Part shown: positions 8,151 to 20,330 of the stretch, piece by piece | How the letters are laid out: each line of letters opens with the position of its first letter | How positions within the stretch are numbered: position 1 is the stretch's first letter | DNA from: Rhizobium sp. Leaf453 | Lineage (GTDB): Bacteria; Pseudomonadota; Alphaproteobacteria; Rhizobiales; Rhizobiaceae | Assembly (NCBI RefSeq): GCF_001425605.1 | Contig: NZ_LMRG01000003.1 | Coordinates: 1-64,000 of the forward strand | Reading direction: 5' to 3' | Length of the DNA: 64,000 nucleotides | Translations under genes and position numbers: made by a program | The notes under the pieces: generated by a model | Database searches by the model: none | What the model saw: the letters and a program-made list of their open reading frames with translations, nothing else | Told to the model about the DNA's origin: nothing

Positions 8151-9212
8151 CTAGTTGGCGGCCTTGATCTCACTGACGGCGCGGGAATATTCCTTCTGCG
8201 CGTCGCCCAGGTCACGAAGAAGCTCGTATTTCGTAAGCTCCGCCGCGGTCATGCCCATATTCGGATATTGTTTGACCAGATCCGGGCTGAGGCTTTCCAT
8301 GGCGGCCTTGTTCGGCACCTTGTAGAGAATGTTCTCCGCTGCCCAGGCATGATTCTTGGCATCGAGAATGAAGTTGATGAACTTCATCGCCTCGGCCTGC
8401 TTTTCAGAGTTCTTCGTGACGACGATGGTATCGACCCAGAGATCGGAACCTTCCTTCGGCACGACGAACTTGATGTCCTTGTTTTCGGTGATGCCGTAGT
8501 TGCACCAGCCATCCCAGGCGTGAACAAGCGAGGCCTCGCCGGAAACCAGCTTCGAATAGAAGGTCGTGTCGTCATAGGCGAGCAGCGTCTTTTTGGCTTC
8601 GATCAGCAGGTTCTTGGCTTCCTCGACCTTGGCCGGATCGGTCTCGTTGACCGAATAGCCCTTGGCCAGCAAACCGGCGGCCATCAGCCAGCGGTCGGTG
8701 GCGAGCATGGTGGTCTTGCCCTTCAGGTCGTCGGAAGGCGCCAGCAGATTCATCCAGCTATCCGGCGCGTTCTTTACGACATCCGAGCGGTAGCACAGGC
8801 CGGTCGTGCCCCAGGTATAGGGAACGGAAAAGGTCGTACCCGGATCATAGGCAAGAGCCGCCGCTTCCGGATAAAGATTGGCGAGGTTCGGCACCGCAGC
8901 CTTGTCGATCGGCGCCAGCATGCCCTGATGGTTCAGGATTTCCGCAAACGGCGAGGAGACGAACACGATGTCATAACCCTTGCCCCCGCCGGCCATCAGC
9001 TTGCCCATGACTTCTTCATTGGTCGCATGATTGACGACCTCGATCTCAAGCCCGGTCGCCGCCTTGAAGGTCTCGGCGATGTCCTTGGCCATGTAGCCAT
9101 CCCAATTGGATATCACCAGATCGGCCGACATCGCCGTTCCCGCCGCAAGGGTCATGGCGGACGCCGCGACAAGACCGGCCAGGCGCAATTTCACTGACGT
9201 TTTCAAGGACAT
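8151..9212 (-). CDS. PotD/PotF-type periplasmic substrate-binding protein
   Basis: A protein of 353 residues when started at MSLKTSVKLRL. This ATG is preferred over an upstream TTG because it opens a clear Sec signal peptide (basic start, hydrophobic LAGLVAASAMTLAAG, cleavage near AMSA-DL). A GGGAG sequence directly precedes it, closer than usual for a Shine-Dalgarno. The mature start DLVISNWDGYM is characteristic of the spermidine/putrescine-binding family. It captures the ligand in the periplasm for the downstream permeases. It is the first gene of the minus-strand run and is divergent from the regulator gene at 9512. Confidence 0.9.
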   Translation of the reverse strand: MSLKTSVKLRLAGLVAASAMTLAAGTAMSADLVISNWDGYMAKDIAETFKAATGLEIEVVNHATNEEVMGKLMAGGGKGYDIVFVSSPFAEILNHQGMLAPIDKAAVPNLANLYPEAAALAYDPGTTFSVPYTWGTTGLCYRSDVVKNAPDSWMNLLAPSDDLKGKTTMLATDRWLMAAGLLAKGYSVNETDPAKVEEAKNLLIEAKKTLLAYDDTTFYSKLVSGEASLVHAWDGWCNYGITENKDIKFVVPKEGSDLWVDTIVVTKNSEKQAEAMKFINFILDAKNHAWAAENILYKVPNKAAMESLSPDLVKQYPNMGMTAAELTKYELLRDLGDAQKEYSRAVSEIKAAN

Positions 9213-9511
9213 CTCCCGTTGCTGGCGCAATCTGGACGCCGGCTGGGCCAAGCGTTCGTGGTCTGCGCTAAATCCATCGTCCCGGGAGGTCTCGCGATCC
9301 GACGCTCAGCCTGTCCCGAGGGTTCAACCTCTGTTCCCGAAGCGGCCCGCCGGTTATCCGGTCTATGTGTTCGCTTCGGCAGGCAGTATTATTTATAAAA
9401 AAAATACGTCAATACAGAATCGTGCACACCATGAAAATTTAACAAATGCCCTTGCGAAGCCGCCAATGACGATGCAGCATAAGCTCAAATATATGGAATG
9501 CAGGGCGATTG
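9213..9511. promoter_or_regulatory. divergent promoter region of the amine-uptake locus
   Basis: This 299-bp gap drives the importer run leftward and the regulator run rightward. An AT-rich inverted repeat, GTATT-N12-AATAC (9386-9407), overlaps a minus-strand TTGACG (9407-9412) that could be a -35 box for the binding-protein gene. This is a reasonable place for the divergently encoded GntR-type regulator to bind. Assignment is by position and symmetry only. Confidence 0.4.
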
Positions 9512-10444
9512 ATGATGGGCACGGAGACAAAGAAGGTAAATCATCGCCATGTCGAACTGGCGCAGAAAATACTTGATATTGCCACTGAACGCGGAATGAG
9601 CCGCGGTGAGCGACTGCCGGAACAGGCACTCGCCTCCCGCTGCAACGTCTCCCGCACACCGATCCGCAAGGCACTACAGTTCCTCGCCGAAAAATCCCTC
9701 GTCACGGCGGAAGTGGAAGGCGGCTACCTTCTGGCAATCGACCCCGCCACCTTTCCAGGACTGGAGGATATTGCCGAACCGGCCGAAGAAACCGAACTTT
9801 ACAACGCTATCCTGCGTGACGTGGCGGCCGGGAGGATCAGTGATTCCCAGACGGTCGCCAGCCTGCAGCGCCGCTATGAGGCGTCGCGCAATGCGGTGCA
9901 GAACGCGCTGACGCGACTGGCGGAAGACAATCTCGCCGAGCGCGCCGCCGGCCAGCAATGGCTGATCAAACAATTCGCCATCAGCGGTGATGCTATCGCC
10001 AAGAGCTTCGAATACCGGCTCTCCTGCGAGCCGCTTGCGCTGACCATGCCCGGCTTTCGCCGCGACATTGCCGCCATCACCTCCCTGCGCCAGTCGATGG
10101 AAATCCTGCGCTCGATGACCGAAAGCAGCTTCGACCAGAAACTGTTCGAGCGCACCGATTTCGATTTTCACATGCTGATCGCCAAAAGCTGCGGCAATCC
10201 CTTCATGTCGGAGGCGCTGTCGAGCCATCACCGCCGCCGCCGCTCCAGCCAGCCACCGGTCCATGTCAACGCTTTCCGGCTGATGCAATCGAATATGGAA
10301 CATATCCAGATGCTTGAGCAGATCGAACGCGGCCAGCTTGATCTTGCGGCCGACCTGATGCGCGTGCATATCCAGCTTTCCCATTCCCAGCGACCTCGCC
10401 TTGCCGGACGCGGCGTTCCGCCCATCTTCAAGGTCGTCGGCTAG
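9512..10444 (+). CDS. GntR-type regulator with two winged helices and an FCD domain
   Basis: A transcription regulator of about 310 residues. The first winged helix (about 12-70) includes ASRCNVSRTPIRKALQFLAEKSLV. A second winged-helix-like stretch (about 93-150) includes ASLQRRYEASRNAVQNALTRLAEDNLAERAAG. The C-terminal part (about 165-300) resembles an FCD ligand-binding domain, with ERTDFDFHMLIAKSCGNPFM and HIQMLEQIERGQLDLAADLMRVHI. Typical FCD regulators carry only one winged helix. The start could be the TTG at 9509 or one of two adjacent ATGs; I chose the first ATG. It is co-directional with the second glycosyltransferase 14 bp downstream and divergent from the importer, so it probably controls both arms. 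Confidence 0.8.
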   Translation: MMGTETKKVNHRHVELAQKILDIATERGMSRGERLPEQALASRCNVSRTPIRKALQFLAEKSLVTAEVEGGYLLAIDPATFPGLEDIAEPAEETELYNAILRDVAAGRISDSQTVASLQRRYEASRNAVQNALTRLAEDNLAERAAGQQWLIKQFAISGDAIAKSFEYRLSCEPLALTMPGFRRDIAAITSLRQSMEILRSMTESSFDQKLFERTDFDFHMLIAKSCGNPFMSEALSSHHRRRRSSQPPVHVNAFRLMQSNMEHIQMLEQIERGQLDLAADLMRVHIQLSHSQRPRLAGRGVPPIFKVVG

Positions 10445-10458
10445 ATAGCGGTGCATGC

Positions 10459-11724
10459 ATGACCCAGCCCAAGGTGATCGCCTTCTTTCCGGAAGCCAGT
10501 TACGGCGCCGCGCTGAATTGCGTCGGCATCGCCCAGGAACTGCGCCGGCTGGGCGCCCGCCCGGTCTTCATCTGTCATCCCGGCTTTCGGGGCGTCTTCA
10601 GTGAATACGGCTTTCCGGAATACCAGCTGCAATCGGCAGGCGCCGAGAGCCAGACGGATTGGACCGACTTCATCAACCGGCATCAGGACGCCTTTCGCCA
10701 GACGCCGCTGGAACAGGTCAAAAGCTATGTTGCGCCCACCTGGGACGCCATTGTCGATACGGCAATCTCGGCCGAGGAACCGCTTCGCCAGCTTCTGGCG
10801 CAATTGAAGCCCGCAGCCATCGTGCTCGACAACGTCGTCATGTTTCCGGCCATCGCCAATGCCGGCGTGCCGTGGGTTCGTGTCATCTCCTGCGCCGAGA
10901 CGGAACTGCCAGATCCGCAGGTACCGCCCTACCTTTCCGGCTGTGGCGACAGGCCGAGTAGCGAATGGGCGGCTTTTTCCCGCGCCTATTCCAAGGCCGT
11001 GGCACCGGCGCAAAAGCGCATGAACACCTTCCTCGCGGAATGCGGTCTCAACTCGTTGCCGCCGAGCGAATTCCTTGAAAACTCGCCCTTCCTCAATCTC
11101 CTCCTCTCGCCCGATATCGTCCGTTTCGATCGCCAGACACCCCTCGATCCGAAAAAGTTCATTTATCTCGATGGCTGTGTCCGGCAGGAGGCGCCCTATA
11201 CGCTGCCGCACTTCGCTTCGCATCAGGATGCACCGCTGGTGCTGACCAGCTTCGGCAGTCTCGGCGCCATGGACGTCTCGATGATCAAGCGGATGATCGG
11301 CGTCTTCGAGACCCTGCCCTATCGCTTCATCGTCAATGTCGGTCCCTGGCGCGAAGACTATTCCGGCATTCCGGACAATGTCTTCCTCGACAGCTGGTTT
11401 CCGCAACCGTCCGTCGTCGAGCAATCGAGCCTGTTCATCCATCACGGCGGTAACAACAGTTTTTGCGAGGCGCTCTACTTCGGCGTCCCATCGCTGGTCA
11501 TGCCATTCTGCTGGGATGGTCATGACAATGCCCGCCGGGCCGAAGATGTCGGCGTCGGCAGGCGGCTGGACCGATACCGCTGGAGCGACACCGAACTGGC
11601 GTCGACCATCACCGGCCTGCTCGACAATCCCGCCCTGCGCGATAAATTGTCCACCAACTCCACAGCGATGAAGAAAGCCGCCGGCGTGACGGTGGCAGCC
11701 CAGGCCATTCTCGACCTGATCTGA
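10459..11724 (+). CDS. GT1-family (UGT/MGT-type) glycosyltransferase, copy B
   Basis: A 421-residue GT-B glycosyltransferase, paralogous over its full length to the enzyme at 3944-5236. Conserved landmarks are KVIAFFPEASYGAALNCVGIAQ at the start, TSFGSLGA (263-270), SWFPQPSVV and the donor-binding IHHGGNNSF (327-335), then CWDGHDNA. The two copies keep the whole architecture but differ through the acceptor-side half, so they may use different acceptors or act in sequence. It sits between the regulator and an aminoaldehyde-dehydrogenase-like gene in a tight plus-strand operon (14-bp and 12-bp gaps). No N-terminal signal or membrane segment is visible. Confidence 0.85.
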   Translation: MTQPKVIAFFPEASYGAALNCVGIAQELRRLGARPVFICHPGFRGVFSEYGFPEYQLQSAGAESQTDWTDFINRHQDAFRQTPLEQVKSYVAPTWDAIVDTAISAEEPLRQLLAQLKPAAIVLDNVVMFPAIANAGVPWVRVISCAETELPDPQVPPYLSGCGDRPSSEWAAFSRAYSKAVAPAQKRMNTFLAECGLNSLPPSEFLENSPFLNLLLSPDIVRFDRQTPLDPKKFIYLDGCVRQEAPYTLPHFASHQDAPLVLTSFGSLGAMDVSMIKRMIGVFETLPYRFIVNVGPWREDYSGIPDNVFLDSWFPQPSVVEQSSLFIHHGGNNSFCEALYFGVPSLVMPFCWDGHDNARRAEDVGVGRRLDRYRWSDTELASTITGLLDNPALRDKLSTNSTAMKKAAGVTVAAQAILDLI

Positions 11725-11736
11725 AAAGGACGCGAC

Positions 11737-13215
11737 ATGCAGGACAGGCTTTATATCGACGGCGAATGGGTGACGCCTGAACGAGGCGGTACGTTCGATG
11801 TCATCAATCCCGCGACCGAAGAGGTGATCCACAAGGCGCCGGCCGGGACGAGCAGCGATATCGACAAGGCCGTCAAGGCCGCCCGCTACGCCTTTGATAC
11901 CGGACCATGGCCACATTTCACCGGCGCTGAACGCGCCGTCTACCTGCGGGCGATCGCCACGAAAATCACCGAAAAGCGTGAATTTCTGGCGAAACTCGAA
12001 GTTCTCGACAATGGCAAGCCGCTGCCGGAAGCGCTCTGGGATATCGACGATGTCGCCGGATGCTTCACCTATTACGCGGGGCTGGCGGAAGAACTGGACG
12101 CCCATCCGGAAGAGACCATCCCGCTCAGCGAGCCGCGCTTTTCCTCGCGCGTGGTCCGCGAGCCGATCGGCGTCGTTGGCGCGATCACGCCATGGAACTA
12201 TCCGCTGCTGATGGTGGCGTGGAAAGTGGCGCCTGCGCTGGCCGCCGGCTGCACCATGGTGCTGAAACCGTCCGAACTGACGCCGCTGACCGCGCTCGAA
12301 CTCGGCGTCATCGCCGAGGAGGCGGGTCTCCCGGCCGGCGTACTCAACATCGTCACCGGCACCGGCATGCAGGCTGGCGAACCGCTGACGGAGCACCCGC
12401 TGGTCGACAAGCTGGCCTTTACCGGCTCTGTTTCCACCGGCCGCAAAGTGATGATGGCGGGCGCGCAGGATATCAAGAATGTCAGCCTCGAACTCGGCGG
12501 CAAATCCCCCTTCGTCATCTTCGCCGACAGCGATATCGAAAAGGCCGTCGAGTGGATCATGTTCGGCATCTTCTGGAACCAGGGTCAGGTCTGTTCGGCC
12601 ACCTCACGGGTTCTGGTCGAAGCAAGCATCTACGATGCCGTTCTTTCGCGGCTCTGCGAGGAAGCTGCGAAAATCAGGATCGGCAACGGCATGGAGGATG
12701 GAACGCTGCTCGGCCCGATCGTTTCCAAGGGTCAGTATGACAAGATCCTGTCGGCGATCGAGCATGCCCGCATCGACGGCGCGACCGTCTCGCATGGCGG
12801 CGGCCGCCCCGCCGGGCTGAACAGCGGTTACTTCCTGGAGCCAACCGTACTGACCGGCATGAGCGAAGGCAGCTATGTCTGGAAGGAAGAGATTTTCGGC
12901 CCGGTCGTCTGCGTCAAGCCGTTCAAGGATGAGGACGATGCCATCCGCATGGCCAATGACAGCCGCTTCGGCCTCGCCGCCGCTGTCATGTCCAAGGACG
13001 TCATTCGTGCCGAGCGCGTCGCCGAAGCCTTTCGAGCCGGCATCGTCTGGGTCAACTGCTCGCAACCGACCTTCGTCGAAGCGCCCTGGGGCGGCTACAA
13101 GCAATCCGGCATCGGCCGCGAACTCGGCCGCTGGGGCTTATCCAACTATCTGGAGACCAAGCAGATCACCCGCTTCAACAGCGACGAGCCTTGGGGATGG
13201 TACATCAAGAACTGA
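11737..13215 (+). CDS. ALDH10-like aminoaldehyde/betaine-aldehyde dehydrogenase
   Basis: A 492-residue NAD-dependent aldehyde dehydrogenase. The catalytic Cys286 is in NQGQVCSATSRVLVE and the base Glu252 in SLELGGKSP. TPWNYP (151-156) and FTGSVSTGRK are present. The C-terminal stretch VWVNCSQPTFVEAPWGGYKQSGIGRELG is strikingly like plant ALDH10 aminoaldehyde/betaine-aldehyde dehydrogenases, which oxidise 3-aminopropanal, 4-aminobutanal or betaine aldehyde. A good ribosome-binding site (AAGGA) precedes the ATG. It is the last gene of the regulator-glycosyltransferase operon. With the PotD-type importer next door, an amine-derived aldehyde is the likely substrate. Confidence 0.85.
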   Translation: MQDRLYIDGEWVTPERGGTFDVINPATEEVIHKAPAGTSSDIDKAVKAARYAFDTGPWPHFTGAERAVYLRAIATKITEKREFLAKLEVLDNGKPLPEALWDIDDVAGCFTYYAGLAEELDAHPEETIPLSEPRFSSRVVREPIGVVGAITPWNYPLLMVAWKVAPALAAGCTMVLKPSELTPLTALELGVIAEEAGLPAGVLNIVTGTGMQAGEPLTEHPLVDKLAFTGSVSTGRKVMMAGAQDIKNVSLELGGKSPFVIFADSDIEKAVEWIMFGIFWNQGQVCSATSRVLVEASIYDAVLSRLCEEAAKIRIGNGMEDGTLLGPIVSKGQYDKILSAIEHARIDGATVSHGGGRPAGLNSGYFLEPTVLTGMSEGSYVWKEEIFGPVVCVKPFKDEDDAIRMANDSRFGLAAAVMSKDVIRAERVAEAFRAGIVWVNCSQPTFVEAPWGGYKQSGIGRELGRWGLSNYLETKQITRFNSDEPWGWYIKN

Positions 13216-13268
13216 AGCATGCGCGCTCATGCGTCTTTGGCTGAACGTGTCCTTATCAGCATCTCACA

Positions 13269-13487
13269 TCAGTCGATTCGTTTGAATGTCCATTTGACGA
13301 CGTAATCGCCGTTGCGTTTCACCTTCGTCTTGGTCCGCAAACGCACCGGTCCACCAAGCGCGGCTTCCGCGTCCTCGAAGGCCTGGCGGGCTTCAGCCAT
13401 GGCACGGTGGTAGACGCTGTTGTCGCGTTTCGGGCTGTCGGCGATCGCTTTGAGAAGGGCGACGGTGTCGAGCTTGTCTTCCACCAT
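13269..13487 (-). CDS. small protein of unknown function
   Basis: A 72-residue charged soluble protein beginning MVEDKLDTVALLKAIADSPKRDNS. I chose this ATG because AAGGAAC stands 8 nt before it; the longer upstream frame has unlikely arginine-rich composition. It has a helical acidic N-terminal half (AMAEARQAFEDAEAALGG) and a basic strand-like end (RLRTKTKVKRNGDYVVKWTFKRID). No domain is recognised. It is convergent with the aldehyde dehydrogenase gene and divergent from the flavin monooxygenase gene. Confidence 0.6.
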   Translation of the reverse strand: MVEDKLDTVALLKAIADSPKRDNSVYHRAMAEARQAFEDAEAALGGPVRLRTKTKVKRNGDYVVKWTFKRID

Positions 13488-13657
13488 GATAATATGTTCC
13501 TTCCCGGTCTGAACGTCCGCCTCGTCATGAACGGGCACTGGTCCATATATCAAGCGGCGAGCGTTTCTCAATCGGAACCTCCTGCCTTGAAACCGTAGAC
13601 GCTTGCCACCGAAAGCCGTAAATAATCCCATCAGATTTATTCCGGGAGAGGTTCGTC

Positions 13658-15178
13658 ATGGCTGAAGCAGACGTTCTGGTTGTCGGAGCAGGCCCGACGG
13701 GCCTCGTCATGGCGCTCTGGCTCAATGGGCAGGGAATCAAGGTTCGAATCATCGACAAATCGGAAGGCCCCGGCGAAACCTCGCGGGCCATGGTCGTCCA
13801 TGCCCGCACCCTGGAACTCTACCGGCAGTTGGGGATCGGCGACGCCGTTGCGGACGCCGGGCGGAAATCCACCGGCATCAAGATGTGGGCCGGCCGCAGG
13901 CCGCGCGCCAACATTTCGTTCGGCGATGCCGGCGAAGACATCACGCCCTATCCCTTCGTGCTGGTCTATCCGCAGGACCTGCACGAGCGCTTTCTCGTCG
14001 AGCAGTTGCGAAAAAGCGGCATCGAGGTGGAGCGGCGGACGGAGCTTGTGGATTTCACCGATGACGGCAGCATCGTGACAGCGCGCTTACGCGGCCCTGA
14101 CGGGCAGGTCGAGACCTGCGAGACGCGCTATCTAGCCGGATGCGACGGCGCCCGGTCTGTGGTCCGCAAGACGCTCGGCGCCAGTTTCGAAGGCGGTACC
14201 TATGATCAGCTGTTTTACGTCGCCGACGTGGAAGCCGAGTCCGACAAGACCGACGGCGAAGTCACCATCGTCTTCGAAGGTCCGGAATTCATGCTGCTTC
14301 TGCCCTATGGAACCGACAAGACCCGGCTGATCGGAACGATCCGCGAGGATCGAATCGACAGGGACAAGGCACTCACCATCGAGGATGTTGGGCGTGAGGC
14401 AATCAGCGCCATCGGGCTCGTCATCAACAAGGTCAACTGGTTCTCCACCTACCGCGTCCATCACCGGATCACCGAACGTTTCCGGCATGGCCGCGTCTTC
14501 CTACTGGGCGATGCCGCGCATGTGCATAGTCCGGCGGGCGGACAAGGCATGAACACCGGCATCGGCGATGCCATCAACCTCGCCTGGAAGCTCGCGGCCG
14601 TGCTGAAGGGCCAGGCCGATGACAGCCTTCTCGACAGTTTCGAGCTGGAGCGGCCAGTTTTCGCGCGCAAGCTGGTCGAGACGACCGACCGCGTTTTCAG
14701 CGCCGTAACCGCACAAGGCAGCATCGCGGAATTCATGCGCACCCGCGTCGCGCCGATCTTTGCGAAAGTGGCCTGGAGCCTCGATCCCGCCCGCGAAGCC
14801 ATCTTCCGCCTAGTCTCGCAGACGACGCTGGACTATCCGGAAAGTCCCTTGAGCGTCGGCAAGGCCGGAAAGGTCGAGGGCGGCGACCGGCTCCCCTTCG
14901 TGCGGTTCGACGGGCGCGACAACTATGATTCGCTCTCGGCTATCGCCTGGCAGGTCCATGTCTATGGCGCAGCTTCGGCGGAACTCAAGGCAGCTTGCGC
15001 CGACCACAACATCCAACTGCACGCGTTCGAATGGCGAGAGGAATTCGGCGACGCCGGCCTTGCTCGCGATGCGATCTACCTGCTGCGGCCCGACACTTAT
15101 GTCGGGCTCGCCGATCCCTTGGGAAGTGCGGACCGGCTGAACGGCTATCTGGCCGAACGGGCGATCCGTCCGGCCTGA
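13658..15178 (+). CDS. FAD-dependent aromatic-type monooxygenase (PheA/TfdB family)
   Basis: A 506-residue flavoprotein of the class A hydroxylase group. It has the FAD-binding GxGxxG motif VVGAGPTGLVMALWL (about 7-21), the GCDGARSVVRKTLG motif near 158 and the second FAD motif RVFLLGDAAHVHSPAGGQGMNTGIGDAINLAWKLAAVL (about 281-318). A thioredoxin-like C-terminal extension is typical of phenol hydroxylase and TfdB relatives. It should hydroxylate an aromatic substrate with NAD(P)H and O2; the substrate is unknown. GGAGAG precedes the ATG. It stands alone between a divergent small gene and the convergent metH, so context gives no pathway. Confidence 0.85.
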   Translation: MAEADVLVVGAGPTGLVMALWLNGQGIKVRIIDKSEGPGETSRAMVVHARTLELYRQLGIGDAVADAGRKSTGIKMWAGRRPRANISFGDAGEDITPYPFVLVYPQDLHERFLVEQLRKSGIEVERRTELVDFTDDGSIVTARLRGPDGQVETCETRYLAGCDGARSVVRKTLGASFEGGTYDQLFYVADVEAESDKTDGEVTIVFEGPEFMLLLPYGTDKTRLIGTIREDRIDRDKALTIEDVGREAISAIGLVINKVNWFSTYRVHHRITERFRHGRVFLLGDAAHVHSPAGGQGMNTGIGDAINLAWKLAAVLKGQADDSLLDSFELERPVFARKLVETTDRVFSAVTAQGSIAEFMRTRVAPIFAKVAWSLDPAREAIFRLVSQTTLDYPESPLSVGKAGKVEGGDRLPFVRFDGRDNYDSLSAIAWQVHVYGAASAELKAACADHNIQLHAFEWREEFGDAGLARDAIYLLRPDTYVGLADPLGSADRLNGYLAERAIRPA

Positions 15179-15185
15179 TTCGCTG

Positions 15186-18959
<3,774 letters not shown>

Positions 18960-19006
18960 GGGAAATCTCCCGTTCTGAAAACGACAAAACTCGAATTTCA
19001 GAATTC

Positions 19007-19026
19007 ACATAAAGATATCTTTATGT
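19007..19026. promoter_or_regulatory. perfect 20-bp palindromic operator upstream of metH
   Basis: ACATAAAGATATCTTTATGT is a perfect inverted repeat with no spacer, 47 bp before the metH start codon and probably over or near its promoter. The form fits the known alphaproteobacterial SahR (ArsR-family, S-adenosylhomocysteine-sensing) operators that control metH-type genes. The name SahR is from family knowledge and the site assignment is inference. Confidence 0.65.
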
Positions 19027-19054
19027 CAACATATGATTGCCGCAGATTATCTCC

Positions 19055-19094
19055 TTAAACGCAAACGGCCCGCGTCTGGAAGAAGCGGGCCGTT
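19055..19094 (-). terminator. terminator-like hairpin after the AGE gene
   Basis: A 10-bp perfect stem, AACGGCCCGC (19064-19073) / GCGGGCCGTT (19085-19094), has an 11-nt loop. On the minus strand it is followed by TTGCGTTT, a weak U-tract. It lies 25-55 nt after the stop of the epimerase gene and upstream of the metH palindrome, insulating the two. Confidence 0.65.
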
Positions 19095-19118
19095 CAAAAC
19101 GAAGACGGAAAAATTGGC

Positions 19119-20291
19119 TCAAAGCCTCTTCAGGCAATCGTCCAATTCATAGATCGCACAAATGATATGGTAGAACGTGCTGGCGGGCGCCGGCTCGTCG
19201 ATGAAGCTGCCGTCTGCCTTCTGCTTGTCGCGCCAAAGGCCCTTCACCGGCGTATCGAGAAAGCGCATGAGCGCCGTAGCGGCCCGCACGGCCGAACGTA
19301 GATAGCGTTCGCGCTCTTCGCCTTGAGTGAGTGTCGCAAATCGGATCGATGCCTTCAGCCATTCCGTCTGCGGCCAGAGACGGGCAATCGGATCGTGAAC
19401 CGAAAAGTCGTCCAACAGCGTCATGACGACGACTTCGCGCGGCTGAGCGATGCCGTACTGCTCACCGATCTCAAACAGTCGGCGCGCCTTGACCAGTGCA
19501 TCCGCGTTACCGCGCCGCTCGCCCCAGCGCAGCAGCAGCCAAGCCCATTCGAACTGATGACCTGGCTCGACGATCCGTCCCTTGTCACCGGGCATCGGTG
19601 CCCAGTCATGGTCGAAGAATTCACGCAACGCGCCAGTCTCTGCATCGATGAAATGATCCATGCACAGCGTGGCGATCTCGTCGGCGAGATTGGTCCAGGC
19701 GACGGTGTCAAAACCATCAACGCTTTCGCAAGCCAGGCAGGCCTCGAACAGATGCATGTGCGGATTGGAACCGAGCGGCAGACGCGACGGATTGTCTTCC
19801 TCGAAACCGATTGTGGGATGCTTGCAATGGGCCTCGAGCTTTTCGCGCAGCGTATTGCTGCGCTCGATCATCTCCGCTTTCCGCTCCGGGAAAACCTGCG
19901 CCAGATAGGCGAAGGAGAGCAGTGCGAACGCCTGATTGTAAAGGTCGAAGGATGGGTCAAGCAGATTACCATCCGCATCCGCCAGCGCGCCGAAAAAGCC
20001 GCTCGGCTGCAGAAAGACGCGATCGAAATAGGCTGTGCCGGAGGTCGCAAGCGTCTGCCAGTCACCAGTCCAGCCACGGCGTCCCGCTTCGGCGAAGCAA
20101 TAGACCTGACGGGGCTGGACGCGTGACCGGCGGTTTGCGCGCGCCGGCTCGCCGGTCATGTCGATGGTTTCGACAAAGCCGCCACCGGGGCCGTCAAAAC
20201 CCTTTTCCTGCCAGAGCGGCAACGCCGCTCCGGTCAGCCATTCGTTCAGCGTTGCGGAAAAGCCTGCAATATCCATCGGCAAAAAATCCAT
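19119..20291 (-). CDS. AGE-family sugar epimerase/isomerase
   Basis: A 390-residue (alpha/alpha)6-barrel enzyme of the N-acylglucosamine 2-epimerase family. Landmarks are RVQPRQVYCFAEAGRRGW near 57, the repeated helical His-rich segments NPHMHLFEACLA (about 176) and EPGHQFEWAWLLLRW (about 242), and FYHIICAIYEL at the end. Members interconvert N-acetylglucosamine/N-acetylmannosamine, mannose/fructose or cellobiose-type sugars. With the ROK kinase gene two positions upstream, mannose or fructose handling is a reasonable guess (isomerisation followed by phosphorylation). It is the last gene of a three-gene minus-strand cluster. The start may be MDFLPMD or the MDIAGF five codons later. Confidence 0.85.
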   Translation of the reverse strand: MDFLPMDIAGFSATLNEWLTGAALPLWQEKGFDGPGGGFVETIDMTGEPARANRRSRVQPRQVYCFAEAGRRGWTGDWQTLATSGTAYFDRVFLQPSGFFGALADADGNLLDPSFDLYNQAFALLSFAYLAQVFPERKAEMIERSNTLREKLEAHCKHPTIGFEEDNPSRLPLGSNPHMHLFEACLACESVDGFDTVAWTNLADEIATLCMDHFIDAETGALREFFDHDWAPMPGDKGRIVEPGHQFEWAWLLLRWGERRGNADALVKARRLFEIGEQYGIAQPREVVVMTLLDDFSVHDPIARLWPQTEWLKASIRFATLTQGEERERYLRSAVRAATALMRFLDTPVKGLWRDKQKADGSFIDEPAPASTFYHIICAIYELDDCLKRL

Positions 20292-20330
20292 TCCAGCAAA
20301 TGCGCTTTGAAAATATCGATAGACCCGGGA

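Noticed and set aside
18960-19118. SAM, SAH or cobalamin riboswitch upstream of metH
   Set aside because: The gap is short and shows only the 20-bp palindrome and the terminator of the neighbouring gene; no conserved riboswitch core was visible.
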